Counted from the stretch's first letter, positions 19,071 to 27,512 are shown. The stretch is 64,000 nt of DNA from Pseudomonadales bacterium (GCA_024234735.1 JACKNV010000001.1:558001-622000), one strand, 5' to 3'. The notes: generated by a model not told the origin, from the sequence alone. Numbers and translations: made by a program.

Positions 19071-19781
19071 ATGTCCCCGATACTTTCGCCAAGGTTTGCC
19101 CTGTCAGCGCTGCTCCTGTGCCTGGCGGCCTGCGCAGGCTCTCCCCCGGTCCGCCAGGTGGCCAACCAGCCTCCCGCCGCGGTCGATTTCAGTGGCTTCT
19201 GGGAGCTCGATTACAGCCAGAGCGATAACATCCAGGCCAAGCTCAACACGCTGGTGCGTGATTTGCGCCAACAGTCGGCGCAGCGTGCCGGGGCGGCAGG
19301 TATCTACCAGCAGCCGGGCCCCGGGGTCGTGGTCGGCGGCCCCGGGAATACCAACAGCGGTACCTCGATAATCGGCCTCGCCCAGATGGCCGATCTGGTC
19401 ACCCAGTCGCAGCTGCTGGAAATCGACCAGGACGAACACGAGATCAAGGTCAAGCGAGAAGGGGACTATGCGCTGACCTGCGAATTCTTTCCCGGCGAGT
19501 ACCATACCGTGGAGACGCCCCTGGGCAAGGAGATCTGCGGCTGGAACGGACACCAGCTGATTTTCAAGACACTGTTTCCCGATGGCCTCACCATACAGCA
19601 GGTGCTCACCGGCAGTACCGATCGCCAGCGGCTGAACATCGCCACCACGGTTATCTCCGACCGGGTCACTTCACCGTTTACGGTCAACCGGGTGTACAAC
19701 CGCTACCAGCCCCAGGACAACGGCTACCGCTGCAAGATGACGATTTCACGGGGGAGAGTATGTACCACGGAGTCGCCCTAG
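19071..19781 (+). CDS. Uncharacterised lipoprotein
   Basis: A 236-residue protein that I do not recognise. ATG 19071 is chosen because it gives a complete lipoprotein signal, MSPILSPRFALSALLLCLAAC, with lipidated Cys21. The rest begins with a short FSGFWELDYSQSD motif, seen in small secreted beta proteins, then an alpha segment with Gln and Arg, a Gly/Pro turn-rich linker (QQPGPGVVVGGPG) and a beta-rich C-terminal half (IDQDEHEIKVKREG, HQLIFKTLFPDGL). It likely sits in the outer membrane facing the periplasm. The reading frame overlaps the next gene by 22 bases, so the two are probably made together. Confidence 0.8.
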   Translation: MSPILSPRFALSALLLCLAACAGSPPVRQVANQPPAAVDFSGFWELDYSQSDNIQAKLNTLVRDLRQQSAQRAGAAGIYQQPGPGVVVGGPGNTNSGTSIIGLAQMADLVTQSQLLEIDQDEHEIKVKREGDYALTCEFFPGEYHTVETPLGKEICGWNGHQLIFKTLFPDGLTIQQVLTGSTDRQRLNIATTVISDRVTSPFTVNRVYNRYQPQDNGYRCKMTISRGRVCTTESP

Positions 19782-20911
19782 CGCGCTGCCTGCTGGCGGC
19801 CGCACTGCTGATCCTGCTGGCCCCGGCGCGGGCCCAGCAACCGCAGCTCGCCGGCCTGGACCCGGAAGCGGCGCCGGCCCCGGTGGGCGATGTCACGCTG
19901 ATGGTGGAGAACGCGCCGCAGCAGGGGCGGCTGCTGGATGTCGGCCTGGTCGTCTTCGACCCGGGTATTCCCGCCGATGAGTCCACCCACAGCAGGCAGG
20001 GCATTTTTCCCGAGATCCGCAAAGCCGAGGCGCAGTACATTCCGGTGCTGCTGCGCAATGCCCTGCAGAACGCCAATGCCTGGGGCGTGGTGCGGGTGCT
20101 GCCCGATGAACAGCACAGCGCGGAGCTGCTGGTCACCGGGCGCATACTCCATTCGGACGGCCGCTACCTGGCGTTGCAGCTGCATGTCACCGATGCCAGC
20201 GGACGCCTGTGGCTGGACCGCGCCTACCTGGACGAAGCCGGCGACGGCGACTACCCGGTGGGGTCGCTGCAGGACCCCTATGCCGACCTTTACCGACGCG
20301 TCGCCAATGACCTGCTGGACCTGCGGCGTGAATTGACGGAACGCCAGATACAGAGCATTCGCCAGGTGGCACTGATGCGCTACGCGACCAGCCTGTCGCA
20401 GGAGGCCTTTGGTGGCTATCTCCAGCAGGATGCCGCCGGGCTTTACAGCGTCACGCGATTGCCGGCGGAAGGCGACCCGATGATGGCCAGGGTGGAACGT
20501 ATCCGCAACCAGGAGTACCTGTTCGTGGACACTGTGGACGAACAATATGTCGAGCTCTATGAACAGATGGCACCCACCTACAACCTGTGGCGCCAGTACG
20601 ACCGGGAACGGACGGTGTTCCAGGAGGACTACGAGCAGCGCGCCCAGGGCCGGGAGCGATACGGCCAGCGGGGCAGTTTCGTGGCGATGGAGCAGACTTA
20701 CAATATGTACAAGCAGATCAAGATCCAGCAGCAGGACCTGGATGAGATGGCCCTTGGCTTCAATAACGAAGTGGCGCCGACGGTCATGGAAGCCAGTGGC
20801 AGGGTATTTCGGCTCAGCGGTACCCTGGAGGCGCAGTACAACGAATGGCGCGATATCCTGCGCAGGATATTCGCCCTGGAAACCGGATTGCCCGCCGATT
20901 CCGCGGGCTGA
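19760..20911 (+). CDS. Uncharacterised exported protein
   Basis: A 383-residue protein with a classical signal peptide (LARCLLAAALLILLAPARAQ). I do not recognise its family. Residues about 40-160 look like a small alpha/beta domain (VPVLLRNALQNANAWGVV preceded by EAQYI, then LLVTGRILHSDGRYLALQLHV, DASGRLWLDRAY), similar in pattern to periplasmic proteins with a CsgG/TolB-N-like fold; that likeness is a guess. The rest is helical and rich in Tyr, Gln and Arg (YEQMAPTYNLWRQYDRERT). It overlaps the preceding lipoprotein by 22 bases, so the pair probably works in the cell envelope, and it is followed after 49 bases by a regulator-like gene. Confidence 0.78.
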   Translation: MYHGVALARCLLAAALLILLAPARAQQPQLAGLDPEAAPAPVGDVTLMVENAPQQGRLLDVGLVVFDPGIPADESTHSRQGIFPEIRKAEAQYIPVLLRNALQNANAWGVVRVLPDEQHSAELLVTGRILHSDGRYLALQLHVTDASGRLWLDRAYLDEAGDGDYPVGSLQDPYADLYRRVANDLLDLRRELTERQIQSIRQVALMRYATSLSQEAFGGYLQQDAAGLYSVTRLPAEGDPMMARVERIRNQEYLFVDTVDEQYVELYEQMAPTYNLWRQYDRERTVFQEDYEQRAQGRERYGQRGSFVAMEQTYNMYKQIKIQQQDLDEMALGFNNEVAPTVMEASGRVFRLSGTLEAQYNEWRDILRRIFALETGLPADSAG

Positions 20912-20960
20912 GGCTACCGGGCACTTATGCTGAGTGCCATTAATGGGCTATATTGGGCAC

Positions 20961-21692
20961 ATGGCTGCTAAAGACAAAGAAACCGAACACGAATCGCTGC
21001 TCAACTCGCTGCGCAAACTCACCGGCCAGGTCGCGGGCAGCACGTTGGGACTGGCGCGCAATACCGCCGCCATGACCGCCATGTTCGGCGAAAACTGGCT
21101 GCGCTCCACGGTTCTGAACCAGCTGGAACCGGAGCGCCTGGAGGCCATGGCGGAAGCGGGGCACTTCCTGCGCGATGCCCGCGAGACGGCTGGCATGTCC
21201 ATCAAGGACCTGGCCGAAAGTATCGGCCTGCAGGACAAATCCATGCTGGAGGATATCGAGAGCGGCCAGACCATCATGCCGCTGGAGGTGATGTTGCGCA
21301 GCGCCTCCCTGCTCGCCCGGCACGACCCGATCCCGTTTCTCATCAAATTCATGCGCACCTACAACCCCGCCCTGGAAAAGACCCTGGAGCAGTGGGGCGT
21401 CCTCGCGCTGCCCAAGCAGTATGAGCGCGAGCGGCGCTTCATCAATCTCTATCGGCAACACGATATCCTGCGCGGTTTCACTGATGCCGAATACGAGCGC
21501 TTTATCCACTATATGCAGGGGTCCATCAGCCTGGTGCTGGACGTCATGCAATCGGAGAAGTCCGCCAGCGCCGGCAAGCGCCAGGCCGCCGATAAAAGCG
21601 AGGCAAAGACCAGGGCGAAAGCACCTGCCAAGAAAAAGTCGGCAGCGCGCAAGCGCAAGCGTGCCCCTGCCGCGAAACGTACCCGCAGCTGA
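20961..21692 (+). CDS. Helix-turn-helix (XRE-like) protein with histone H1-like tail
   Basis: A 243-residue protein. Residues about 70-120 form a Cro/C1-type helix-turn-helix (FLRDARETAGMSIKDLAESI, then QDKSMLEDIESGQTIMPLE). A helical domain of about 90 residues (FLIKFMRTYNPALEKTL, FTDAEYERFIHYM) follows. The last 40 residues are almost only Lys, Arg, Ala and Pro (AKAPAKKKSAARKRKRA), like histone H1 and the AlgP/PhaF tails that bind DNA without sequence preference. ATG 20961 is used; ATG 20943 and GTG 20934 are possible alternatives. Its target is unknown. The placement 49 bases after the exported protein suggests a shared transcript. Confidence 0.8.
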   Translation: MAAKDKETEHESLLNSLRKLTGQVAGSTLGLARNTAAMTAMFGENWLRSTVLNQLEPERLEAMAEAGHFLRDARETAGMSIKDLAESIGLQDKSMLEDIESGQTIMPLEVMLRSASLLARHDPIPFLIKFMRTYNPALEKTLEQWGVLALPKQYERERRFINLYRQHDILRGFTDAEYERFIHYMQGSISLVLDVMQSEKSASAGKRQAADKSEAKTRAKAPAKKKSAARKRKRAPAAKRTRS

Positions 21693-21732
21693 ATTTGCCC
21701 GACCCCGTTCTGTACCTATTTCTAGAATTAGA

Positions 21733-21756
21733 AGTTAGTTGTAACTCATTGATATA
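21733..21756. promoter_or_regulatory. AT-rich inverted repeat upstream of rlmKL
   Basis: TAACTCA and TGAGTTA, seven bases each, flank a 10-base centre in the AT-rich gap before rlmKL. It could be an operator or part of the promoter. No classical terminator tract follows for the upstream gene. Confidence 0.35.
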
Positions 21757-21794
21757 AGTGAGTTATATGTTTTAATTTTCTGTTGAACCGAGCT

Positions 21795-24059
21795 ATGACT
21801 GCGCAAGCCTTCCCCTCCGATCAGTGGTTTGCCGCCTGCCCCAAGGGCCTGGAAGGGCTACTGGCGGCCGAGTTGACGACCCTGGGGGCGGTGGCAACCC
21901 GGGAGACCGTGGCCGGCGTGTATTTTGGCGGCCCCCTGGCGACGGCTTACCGCGCCTGTCTGTGGTCGCGTCTGGCCAACAGGGTACTGTTGCCCATCGC
22001 GCGCCTGGCGTCCCCGGACAGCGACAGCCTGTATGCCGGCCTGAAGACGGTGGACTGGTCTGCTTGCTTCGGCCCCAAGCAGAGTTTTGCCATCGATTTC
22101 TCGGGGCAGAACAAGCACATCCGCAATACCCAGTTCGGCGCCCAGCGGAGCAAGGACGCCATCGTCGACTGGTTTGTGGCCCACTGCGGGCAGCGGCCCC
22201 CGGTGGCCAGGAAAGATCCTGACATACGCCTGAATATCCGTCTTGCCGGCAGCGAGGCGGTGCTGTCGCTGGATTTTTCCGGCGGCAGCCTGCACCAGCG
22301 GGGCTACCGCCTGCGGGCCGGTGCCGCGCCGTTGAAGGAAAACCTGGCGGCCGCGATCCTGTTGCGTGCGGACTGGCCCGCCATTGCCGCGCGGGGCGGC
22401 GCGCTGGTGGATCCCATGTGCGGTTCCGCCACCCTGCTGCTGGAGGGCGCCATGATGGCGGCGGATATCGCCCCGGGCCTGCAGCGCGAGCGCTTCGGGT
22501 TCGAACACTGGGCCGGACACAACGCCCCCCAGTGGCAGGCTGTTCTCGCCGACGCCCGGGGGCGGGCGGCGCGCGGCAGGGCGGCCACCCTGCCGGAAAT
22601 ACGCGGCTATGACGCAGACCCGAAAGTGCTGCGCAGTGCGCGTGACAATATCGCCAGAATAGGCCTCGAAAAAGTTGTAAGAGTGAGCTCCAAGCCACTG
22701 TCAGAGTTAAAAAAACCATCTCATAAACCCTTGCCGATCGGGCTTCTGGTCTGCAACCCGCCCTACGGCGAGCGGCTGGGAGAGCGGGACAGTCTCATGT
22801 ACCTGTATCGCCAGCTGGGCGAGGTGATGGCCGCCGAGTTCGGCGGCTGGCAGGCGGCGCTGCTGACCTCCGATCTCGAGCTGGGCAAGGCCACAGGGCT
22901 GCGCAGCCACAAGCGCTACGCCCTGTGGAACGGCCCCATCGCCGCCCACCTGCTACTGTTCAATCTTACCGACAACGAGTTGCGCGGATCTCCGACCCCT
23001 GAAAGCGCCCGGGAAGCGGACCCTGACACCGCAAGCGACCAGCCTCCACTGAGTGATGGCGCGCGTATGTTCGCCAACCGGTTGCGCAAGAATCGCAAGC
23101 GCCTGAGGGCCTGGGTGCAGCGCGAGCAGGTGAGCTGCTATCGCCTCTACGATGCCGACATGCCCGAATACGCGGTGGCGGTCGACATCTATGGCGAGTG
23201 CGCACACGTGGCCGAGTACCAGGCCCCCGCCGGTGTGGATCCTGCGGCAGCGGAACGCCGCATGCAGGAAGTGCGCACGGCGGTGCCCGACGCCCTGGGG
23301 TTGCCCGCCACAGCGATCGCGTACAAACAGCGGCGTCGCCAGCGGGGTGGCGAACAGTACCAGAAGCAGGCGAGCAGGGGCGAATTCATCAGTGTCACGG
23401 AGGGAGCCGCCCGCCTGCTGGTCAACCTCCACGACTACCTCGATACCGGCCTGTTCCTCGATCATCGCCCGCTGCGTCGACGCCTGTTCGCGGAGGCCGC
23501 CGGCAGGGATTTCCTCAATCTTTTCTGTTACACAGGCGCAGCCACTGTGCATGCCGCGCTGGGTGGCGCGCGCACCACCACCAGCGTCGATTTGTCCAAT
23601 ACATACCTGGGCTGGGCGCGCAAGAACCTGGCGCACAACGGGCTGGATGAAACCCGCAACCTGCTGCAGCGGGCCAACTGTCTGCAGTGGCTGCAGCAGG
23701 CCGACAGGGACTACGATCTGGTGTTACTGGACCCACCGTCGTTTTCCAACTCTTCGGCCATGGCCGGCAGTTTCGATGTGCAGCGCGATCACCCGGAACT
23801 GGTGCGTGCCGCGATGGCGCTGTTGCGTCCTGATGGGGTGCTGTACTTTTCCAACAATCGACGGGGCTTCGGGCTGGATGCACAGCTGTTGGCTGACTTT
23901 GCCTGCGAGGACATTACCGCCCAGACACTGGACCCGGACTTTCAGCGTAACAGCAGGATTCACTGCTGCTGGTTAATTCGCCATCGCCCCTCGGAGTCGG
24001 TCTGGCCGCAGGACCGCAAGCGCGCCGGGGCCCGCAGGCAGCGCGCGCGCCGGGCCTGA
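21795..24059 (+). CDS. rlmL: Bifunctional 23S rRNA methyltransferase RlmKL
   Basis: A protein of about 754 residues combining two methyltransferases. The N-terminal half carries a THUMP RNA-binding domain and the RlmL domain that makes m2G2445, with the NPPYGERLG motif at residue 321. The C-terminal half is the RlmK domain that makes m7G2069, with FCYTGAATVHAAL and the DPPSFSNS motif near residue 646. The fused form is usual in gammaproteobacteria. ATG 21795 begins MTAQAFPSDQWFAACPKG. A TTG at 21783 would add four residues and is less likely. The gene stands alone after an AT-rich upstream gap. Confidence 0.95.
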   Translation: MTAQAFPSDQWFAACPKGLEGLLAAELTTLGAVATRETVAGVYFGGPLATAYRACLWSRLANRVLLPIARLASPDSDSLYAGLKTVDWSACFGPKQSFAIDFSGQNKHIRNTQFGAQRSKDAIVDWFVAHCGQRPPVARKDPDIRLNIRLAGSEAVLSLDFSGGSLHQRGYRLRAGAAPLKENLAAAILLRADWPAIAARGGALVDPMCGSATLLLEGAMMAADIAPGLQRERFGFEHWAGHNAPQWQAVLADARGRAARGRAATLPEIRGYDADPKVLRSARDNIARIGLEKVVRVSSKPLSELKKPSHKPLPIGLLVCNPPYGERLGERDSLMYLYRQLGEVMAAEFGGWQAALLTSDLELGKATGLRSHKRYALWNGPIAAHLLLFNLTDNELRGSPTPESAREADPDTASDQPPLSDGARMFANRLRKNRKRLRAWVQREQVSCYRLYDADMPEYAVAVDIYGECAHVAEYQAPAGVDPAAAERRMQEVRTAVPDALGLPATAIAYKQRRRQRGGEQYQKQASRGEFISVTEGAARLLVNLHDYLDTGLFLDHRPLRRRLFAEAAGRDFLNLFCYTGAATVHAALGGARTTTSVDLSNTYLGWARKNLAHNGLDETRNLLQRANCLQWLQQADRDYDLVLLDPPSFSNSSAMAGSFDVQRDHPELVRAAMALLRPDGVLYFSNNRRGFGLDAQLLADFACEDITAQTLDPDFQRNSRIHCCWLIRHRPSESVWPQDRKRAGARRQRARRA

Positions 24060-24377
24060 AAACGGGCTCCCGGAGCGCGTACCGCGCTTGTATATACAGG
24101 TGCAACCCCAGTAGCTCCGCGGCCCGGGCGGTAAGTGACTGCAAACGGTGAGGGGCGAATACTATCCACATCGAGGCCTGTCAATCGGGATGGGCAGCGT
24201 TTTCGATGCGGGGCGGGGCGCAAACCCTGCAAAAACACGCTAAGTTCTTGATTTGATTTTTATAAGCGACCACGCCGGCACCCGCCGCAGGGACTCGGAA
24301 ATCCACCTATACCGCTTTTTCCACCCATTTGGTAAGGCGCTGTCCCCATAGTTATCCACAGCGCGACCTGTGGATAA
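24060..24377. other. Intergenic region with DnaA-box cluster between convergent genes
   Basis: No gene is seen. It contains a short hairpin (24074-24088: AGCGCG, loop TAC, CGCGCT) just after rlmKL, a TA-rich stretch (24245-24270), a near-consensus DnaA box CTATCCACA (24162-24170), TTTTCCACC (24317-24325), and the paired perfect DnaA boxes listed separately at its right edge. Confidence 0.6.
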
Positions 24378-24381
24378 CTAT
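24348..24381. promoter_or_regulatory. Perfect inverted repeat of two DnaA boxes
   Basis: Arms ATAGTTATCCACAG (24348-24361) and CTGTGGATAACTAT (24368-24381) are exact complements with a 6-base centre, CGCGAC. Each arm contains a consensus DnaA box (TTATCCACA at 24352-24360 and its complement TGTGGATAA at 24369-24377). No T-tract follows on either strand, which argues against a simple terminator. The right arm overlaps the stop codon of the convergent oxidoreductase gene. Confidence 0.65.
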
Positions 24382-25406
24382 TCAGGGTCTGCCAGCCGTA
24401 ACAACTGCTTGCCCTGGTTGCGCCCGTCGAACAGGCGTTGCAGGGTGGCCGGGATATTCTCGAAACCCTGTTGCACGTCCTCGCGCCAGGCCAGCTCACC
24501 CGCGGCAACCCATGCCGCCAGGGCGGTGATGGCCTCTGCCGCGCGGGGCAGGTAGTCGATAACGATAAAACCCTGCATGCGCAGGCGCCGGGTCACCACG
24601 TTCATGAGGTTGTGCGGGCCGGGTGCCGGGGTCTCGTCGTTATACCCGGAAATAGCGCCGCACAGTACGATACGGCCGAAATCCGCCATGTTGGCAAGGG
24701 CCGCCTCCAGGGTGGTGCCGCCGACATTGTCGAAGAATACATCGACGCCCCGGGGACACGATGCCGCGATGCGCGCGGCGAGGTCTTCGCGCTTGTAGTC
24801 GATGACCGTGTCGATCTTGCAGGCCTCACGCAACCACTGGCATTTCTCCGTGCCGCCGGCAATGGCGACCACCCGACAACCATTGAGCCGGGCGATCTGC
24901 GCGACCACGGAACCCGTGGCGCCCGCGGCGCCGGACACCAGCACGGTTTCCCCGGGCCGGGGCTGGCCCACGTCCAGCAGGCCGAAATAGGCGGTCAGGC
25001 TGGTGCTGCCGAATATGCTCAGGGCCATGCCTGGCCCGGTGCCGGGAGGCAGGGGCCGCACAGGGGCCAGGGGTTGATTCGGGTCCCCCACACTGTACTC
25101 CTGCCAGTTGAGCAGGCCCTGCACCAGGGTGCCGACCGGTAGCGTGGGGTTGCTGGATGCCACCACCTGTCCGACGCCGCTGGCACGCATGGGTTCACCC
25201 AGGGGCACCGGGGGCAGGTAGCTCGGCTCGTCCATGACCCAGCCGCGCATTGCCGGATCGAAACCCAGCATGAGGGTTTTTACCAGCACCTGGCCGGCTG
25301 CCAGGTCAGGCCGTGGCAGGGCGGACTCCACCAGCTCGAAGTGCTCCGGGCCAATCATTCCCCGGGGTCTGGCCTTGAGCAGCCACTGCCTGTTCACCTT
25401 GTCCAT
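24378..25406 (-). CDS. NADP-dependent oxidoreductase, MDR superfamily (CurA-like)
   Basis: A 342-residue medium-chain dehydrogenase/reductase without catalytic zinc ligands, of the leukotriene B4 12-hydroxydehydrogenase/CurA group. Nucleotide-binding motif GAAGATGSVVAQIA lies near residue 155, and an alpha-beta GTQ-type segment (DVFFDNVGGTTLEAAL) follows, with LCGAISGYN. These enzymes reduce the double bond of alpha,beta-unsaturated ketones or aldehydes. The start at ATG 25406 leaves AGGA with 6 bases of spacing; an ATG two codons upstream (25412) sits too near that ribosome binding site. It is divergent from the flavodoxin-like gene. Confidence 0.88.
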   Translation of the reverse strand: MDKVNRQWLLKARPRGMIGPEHFELVESALPRPDLAAGQVLVKTLMLGFDPAMRGWVMDEPSYLPPVPLGEPMRASGVGQVVASSNPTLPVGTLVQGLLNWQEYSVGDPNQPLAPVRPLPPGTGPGMALSIFGSTSLTAYFGLLDVGQPRPGETVLVSGAAGATGSVVAQIARLNGCRVVAIAGGTEKCQWLREACKIDTVIDYKREDLAARIAASCPRGVDVFFDNVGGTTLEAALANMADFGRIVLCGAISGYNDETPAPGPHNLMNVVTRRLRMQGFIVIDYLPRAAEAITALAAWVAAGELAWREDVQQGFENIPATLQRLFDGRNQGKQLLRLADPE

Positions 25407-25575
25407 AGTCATTCCTGTCGTGTCGCGCAGCGGGTATTACACCAGCCCCGGTGGCAGGCGCACAAGCGCGCCGTTGCCTGGCGCCGGGGCCAAACTCTGC
25501 GGGCCCGGCTTTGGCCTACATGACAGGCCGGCCGCGCTGTGTTCCAATCCGTCGGGTTTTGCCGGCGGAAGACCT

Positions 25576-26031
25576 ATGAAGTCACTGTTGATCGTCTACC
25601 ACAGCCAGAGCGGGAGTTGCGCGCAGCTGGCGGGTGCCGCCGCCGGGGGCGCTCGCGAGGAGCCCGATGTCGAAGTGCTGGTGGCGCGGGCGTGGGACGC
25701 CGGGGTGGCGCATCTGCAGGCGGCGGACGGTGTCATGCTGGTGGCGGCGGAAAACGCCGGGGCCCTGAGCGGCGGCATGAAGGATTTTCTGGATCGCACC
25801 TTTTACCCCGCCATCGAGCGCGGCCTGGTGCTGCCCTACGCGCTGCTGTTCAGCGCTGGCAACGACGGGCGCAATGCGGTGCGCCAGACCCAGCGGATAC
25901 TGTCCGGCTACCCGTTTCCGGCAGCGGCGGAGCCGGTGATACTGCGCGGTGAGGTCGATGCCGCGAAGTTGCAGGCGGCGCGGGAATTGGGCATGGGATT
26001 TGCCGCCGGCATCGCCATGGGAATTTACTAG
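25576..26031 (+). CDS. Flavodoxin-like NAD(P)H:quinone reductase-type protein
   Basis: A 151-residue flavodoxin-fold protein beginning MKSLLIVYHSQSGSCAQLA, where YHSQSGSC is the phosphate-binding loop for FMN. VMLVAAENAGALSGGMKDF carries the second flavin-binding loop, and FLDRTFYP follows. The length suits a short-chain flavodoxin. ATG 25576 has GGAAG in front. It precedes a thioesterase by 14 bases. Related proteins act as electron carriers or reductases, but no partner can be named. Confidence 0.85.
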   Translation: MKSLLIVYHSQSGSCAQLAGAAAGGAREEPDVEVLVARAWDAGVAHLQAADGVMLVAAENAGALSGGMKDFLDRTFYPAIERGLVLPYALLFSAGNDGRNAVRQTQRILSGYPFPAAAEPVILRGEVDAAKLQAARELGMGFAAGIAMGIY

Positions 26032-26045
26032 CGGAAGCGGGGTGG

Positions 26046-26540
26046 ATGGCAATGGACGACGAAAATACAGAAGCAGTGCCTGAGGGGTTCACCCGTTTGC
26101 CCCACGGGCTGGGATTTACCGATAACCTGCAGCCCTGTTATCGGCGCGTCGAGGACGGCGAAGTCAGTTTCGGGCTGGTGGTGGGAACACAGCACGGTAA
26201 TATCATGGGCATCTGCCACGGCGGCGTGCTGGTTACCCTGGCGGATGTCACCGCGGCCACCGGGGTGAACATGGCGCGGGGAGTGAGGGCCGGCAACCCG
26301 ACCATCAATCTGTCAGTGGATTTCATTTCCGCCGCCCGCATCGGCCAGTGGATACAGGCGCAGGTCCACAGTGTCACCGTCAAGCGCCGCTTTGGCTTCT
26401 GCAGCGGGTTAATCACCAGCAGTGCGGGTGTGGTGGCGCGCTTCAACGGTACTTTTTACCTGCCCGAGCATCAGGGTATGGTCAAGCCCGGTGCGATAGG
26501 CGACGGGGTCCCGCCGCAACACTGGCGGCAGCCGGACTGA
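26046..26540 (+). CDS. PaaI-family hotdog thioesterase
   Basis: A 164-residue hotdog-fold protein. GNIMGICHGGVLVTLADVT near residue 57 is the PaaI/thioesterase 4HBT motif: the HGG turn and following helix hold the active site. NLSVDFISAAR and GQWIQAQVHSVTVKRRFGFC complete the beta sheet. Members hydrolyse acyl- or aryl-CoA thioesters. ATG 26046 is used; ATG 26052 is a possible alternative. The gene is convergent with lysR and lies close after the flavodoxin-like gene, perhaps as a two-gene unit. Confidence 0.85.
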   Translation: MAMDDENTEAVPEGFTRLPHGLGFTDNLQPCYRRVEDGEVSFGLVVGTQHGNIMGICHGGVLVTLADVTAATGVNMARGVRAGNPTINLSVDFISAARIGQWIQAQVHSVTVKRRFGFCSGLITSSAGVVARFNGTFYLPEHQGMVKPGAIGDGVPPQHWRQPD

Positions 26541-26572
26541 CCTTCCCCGAAGTGCCGCCGGCGCGGCAGGGG

Positions 26573-27442
26573 TCACCCCGCGGCGCGCAACTCCTCGATG
26601 AAAGCCCGCGCGGCCCGCGACAGGCTGCGGTCGCGGTGGTAGACCACGCCCAGGGTGCGATCGATGCTCACGCCCTGCACCTGCAGTGTCACCAGCGAGG
26701 CCTCGGCCATGCTGCGCGGCAGCACGGTCCAGCCCAGTCCCACGGACGCCATCATGCGGATCGTTTCCAGATAGTTGGTGGCCATGGAAACCTGTAACGT
26801 GAGTTCGTGTTGCTCGAACAGGCGGGCGACGATCTGGCCGGTGTAGGTGTTTAGCCCCGGCAGGACCGCGGGGTAGTCCCCCAGGGCGGCCAGCTGCAGG
26901 CGGCGCTGCCCGGCCAGGGGATGGTGATTCGCCACCATGAAATCCAGCGGGTCGGGCCAGATGGGCAGGGTGACCAGTTTGGCGTCGCTGGTCGGGGCCA
27001 GGGTGATCACCGCCAGTTCCGCCTTGCCCTGCAGGATCAACTCGTAGGCCTGTTCAGAGTCCATGAAATCGATGTCGATGTGGGCGCCAGGGTAAGCGCG
27101 GGTAAAGTCGCTGAGAACGGGCGGCAGGCGATGCAGGCCAATGTGGTGGCTGGTCGCCAGGCGCAGCTGCCCGGCGACTTCACCGGACAGGTCGCGCACC
27201 GACTGCCTGGCCGCCTGCAGGGCCTGCTGCACGGCCCGGGCATGGGGCAGCAGGGCCCTTCCCGATTCGGTCAGGTTGACAGTGCGCCCGATACGGTCGA
27301 ACAGCTCCGTCTCCAGTTGTTGCTCCAGTAGCGACACCCGTTTGCTCACGGCGGGCTGGGTCAGGTGCAGTTGTGCGGCGGCGTGGGAAAAAGAATCCGT
27401 TTCGGCCACCAGCACGAAAGCGTCGAGGTTCTGGATATCCAT
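26573..27442 (-). CDS. LysR-family transcriptional regulator next to leuC
   Basis: A 289-residue LysR protein: winged helix-turn-helix at residues 1-60 (MDIQNLDAFVLVAETDSF, then QPAVSKRVSLLEQQLETELF) and a periplasmic-binding-like effector domain in the rest. It is divergent from leuC, the same position as a LysR gene next to leuC in Pseudomonas, so it is probably the local regulator of leucine synthesis. A perfect palindrome in its leader overlaps the ribosome binding site, which suggests self-repression. Its effector is unknown. Confidence 0.9.
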   Translation of the reverse strand: MDIQNLDAFVLVAETDSFSHAAAQLHLTQPAVSKRVSLLEQQLETELFDRIGRTVNLTESGRALLPHARAVQQALQAARQSVRDLSGEVAGQLRLATSHHIGLHRLPPVLSDFTRAYPGAHIDIDFMDSEQAYELILQGKAELAVITLAPTSDAKLVTLPIWPDPLDFMVANHHPLAGQRRLQLAALGDYPAVLPGLNTYTGQIVARLFEQHELTLQVSMATNYLETIRMMASVGLGWTVLPRSMAEASLVTLQVQGVSIDRTLGVVYHRDRSLSRAARAFIEELRAAG

Positions 27443-27446
27443 TCAG

Positions 27447-27461
27447 ATTCCTCACAGGAAT
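27447..27461. promoter_or_regulatory. LysR-type palindrome (T-N11-A) in the lysR-leuC gap
   Basis: ATTCCT and AGGAAT are exact complements around a 3-base centre, and the pattern T-N11-A typical of LysR regulators is present. On the reverse strand it includes GAGGAA, the lysR ribosome binding site, so bound regulator could block its own gene while acting on the leuC promoter about 40 bases away. Confidence 0.55.
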
Positions 27462-27482
27462 GAAAACTATAAAAATAATAAA

Positions 27483-27512
27483 TTGGAGTTATCATTGTGG
27501 CAAGTGGATAAT
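27483..27512 (+). promoter_or_regulatory. Candidate leuC promoter
   Basis: TTGGAG (27483-27488) and GATAAT (27507-27512) with an 18-base spacer, 45 bases before the leuC ATG. TTATC and GATAA also flank the spacer and could mark a second regulator contact. Confidence 0.4.

Noticed and set aside
24348..24381. Intrinsic terminator for rlmKL and the oxidoreductase
   Set aside because: The stem is perfect, but neither strand has a T-tract, and both arms contain full DnaA boxes; a terminator role is not excluded but is not the best reading.
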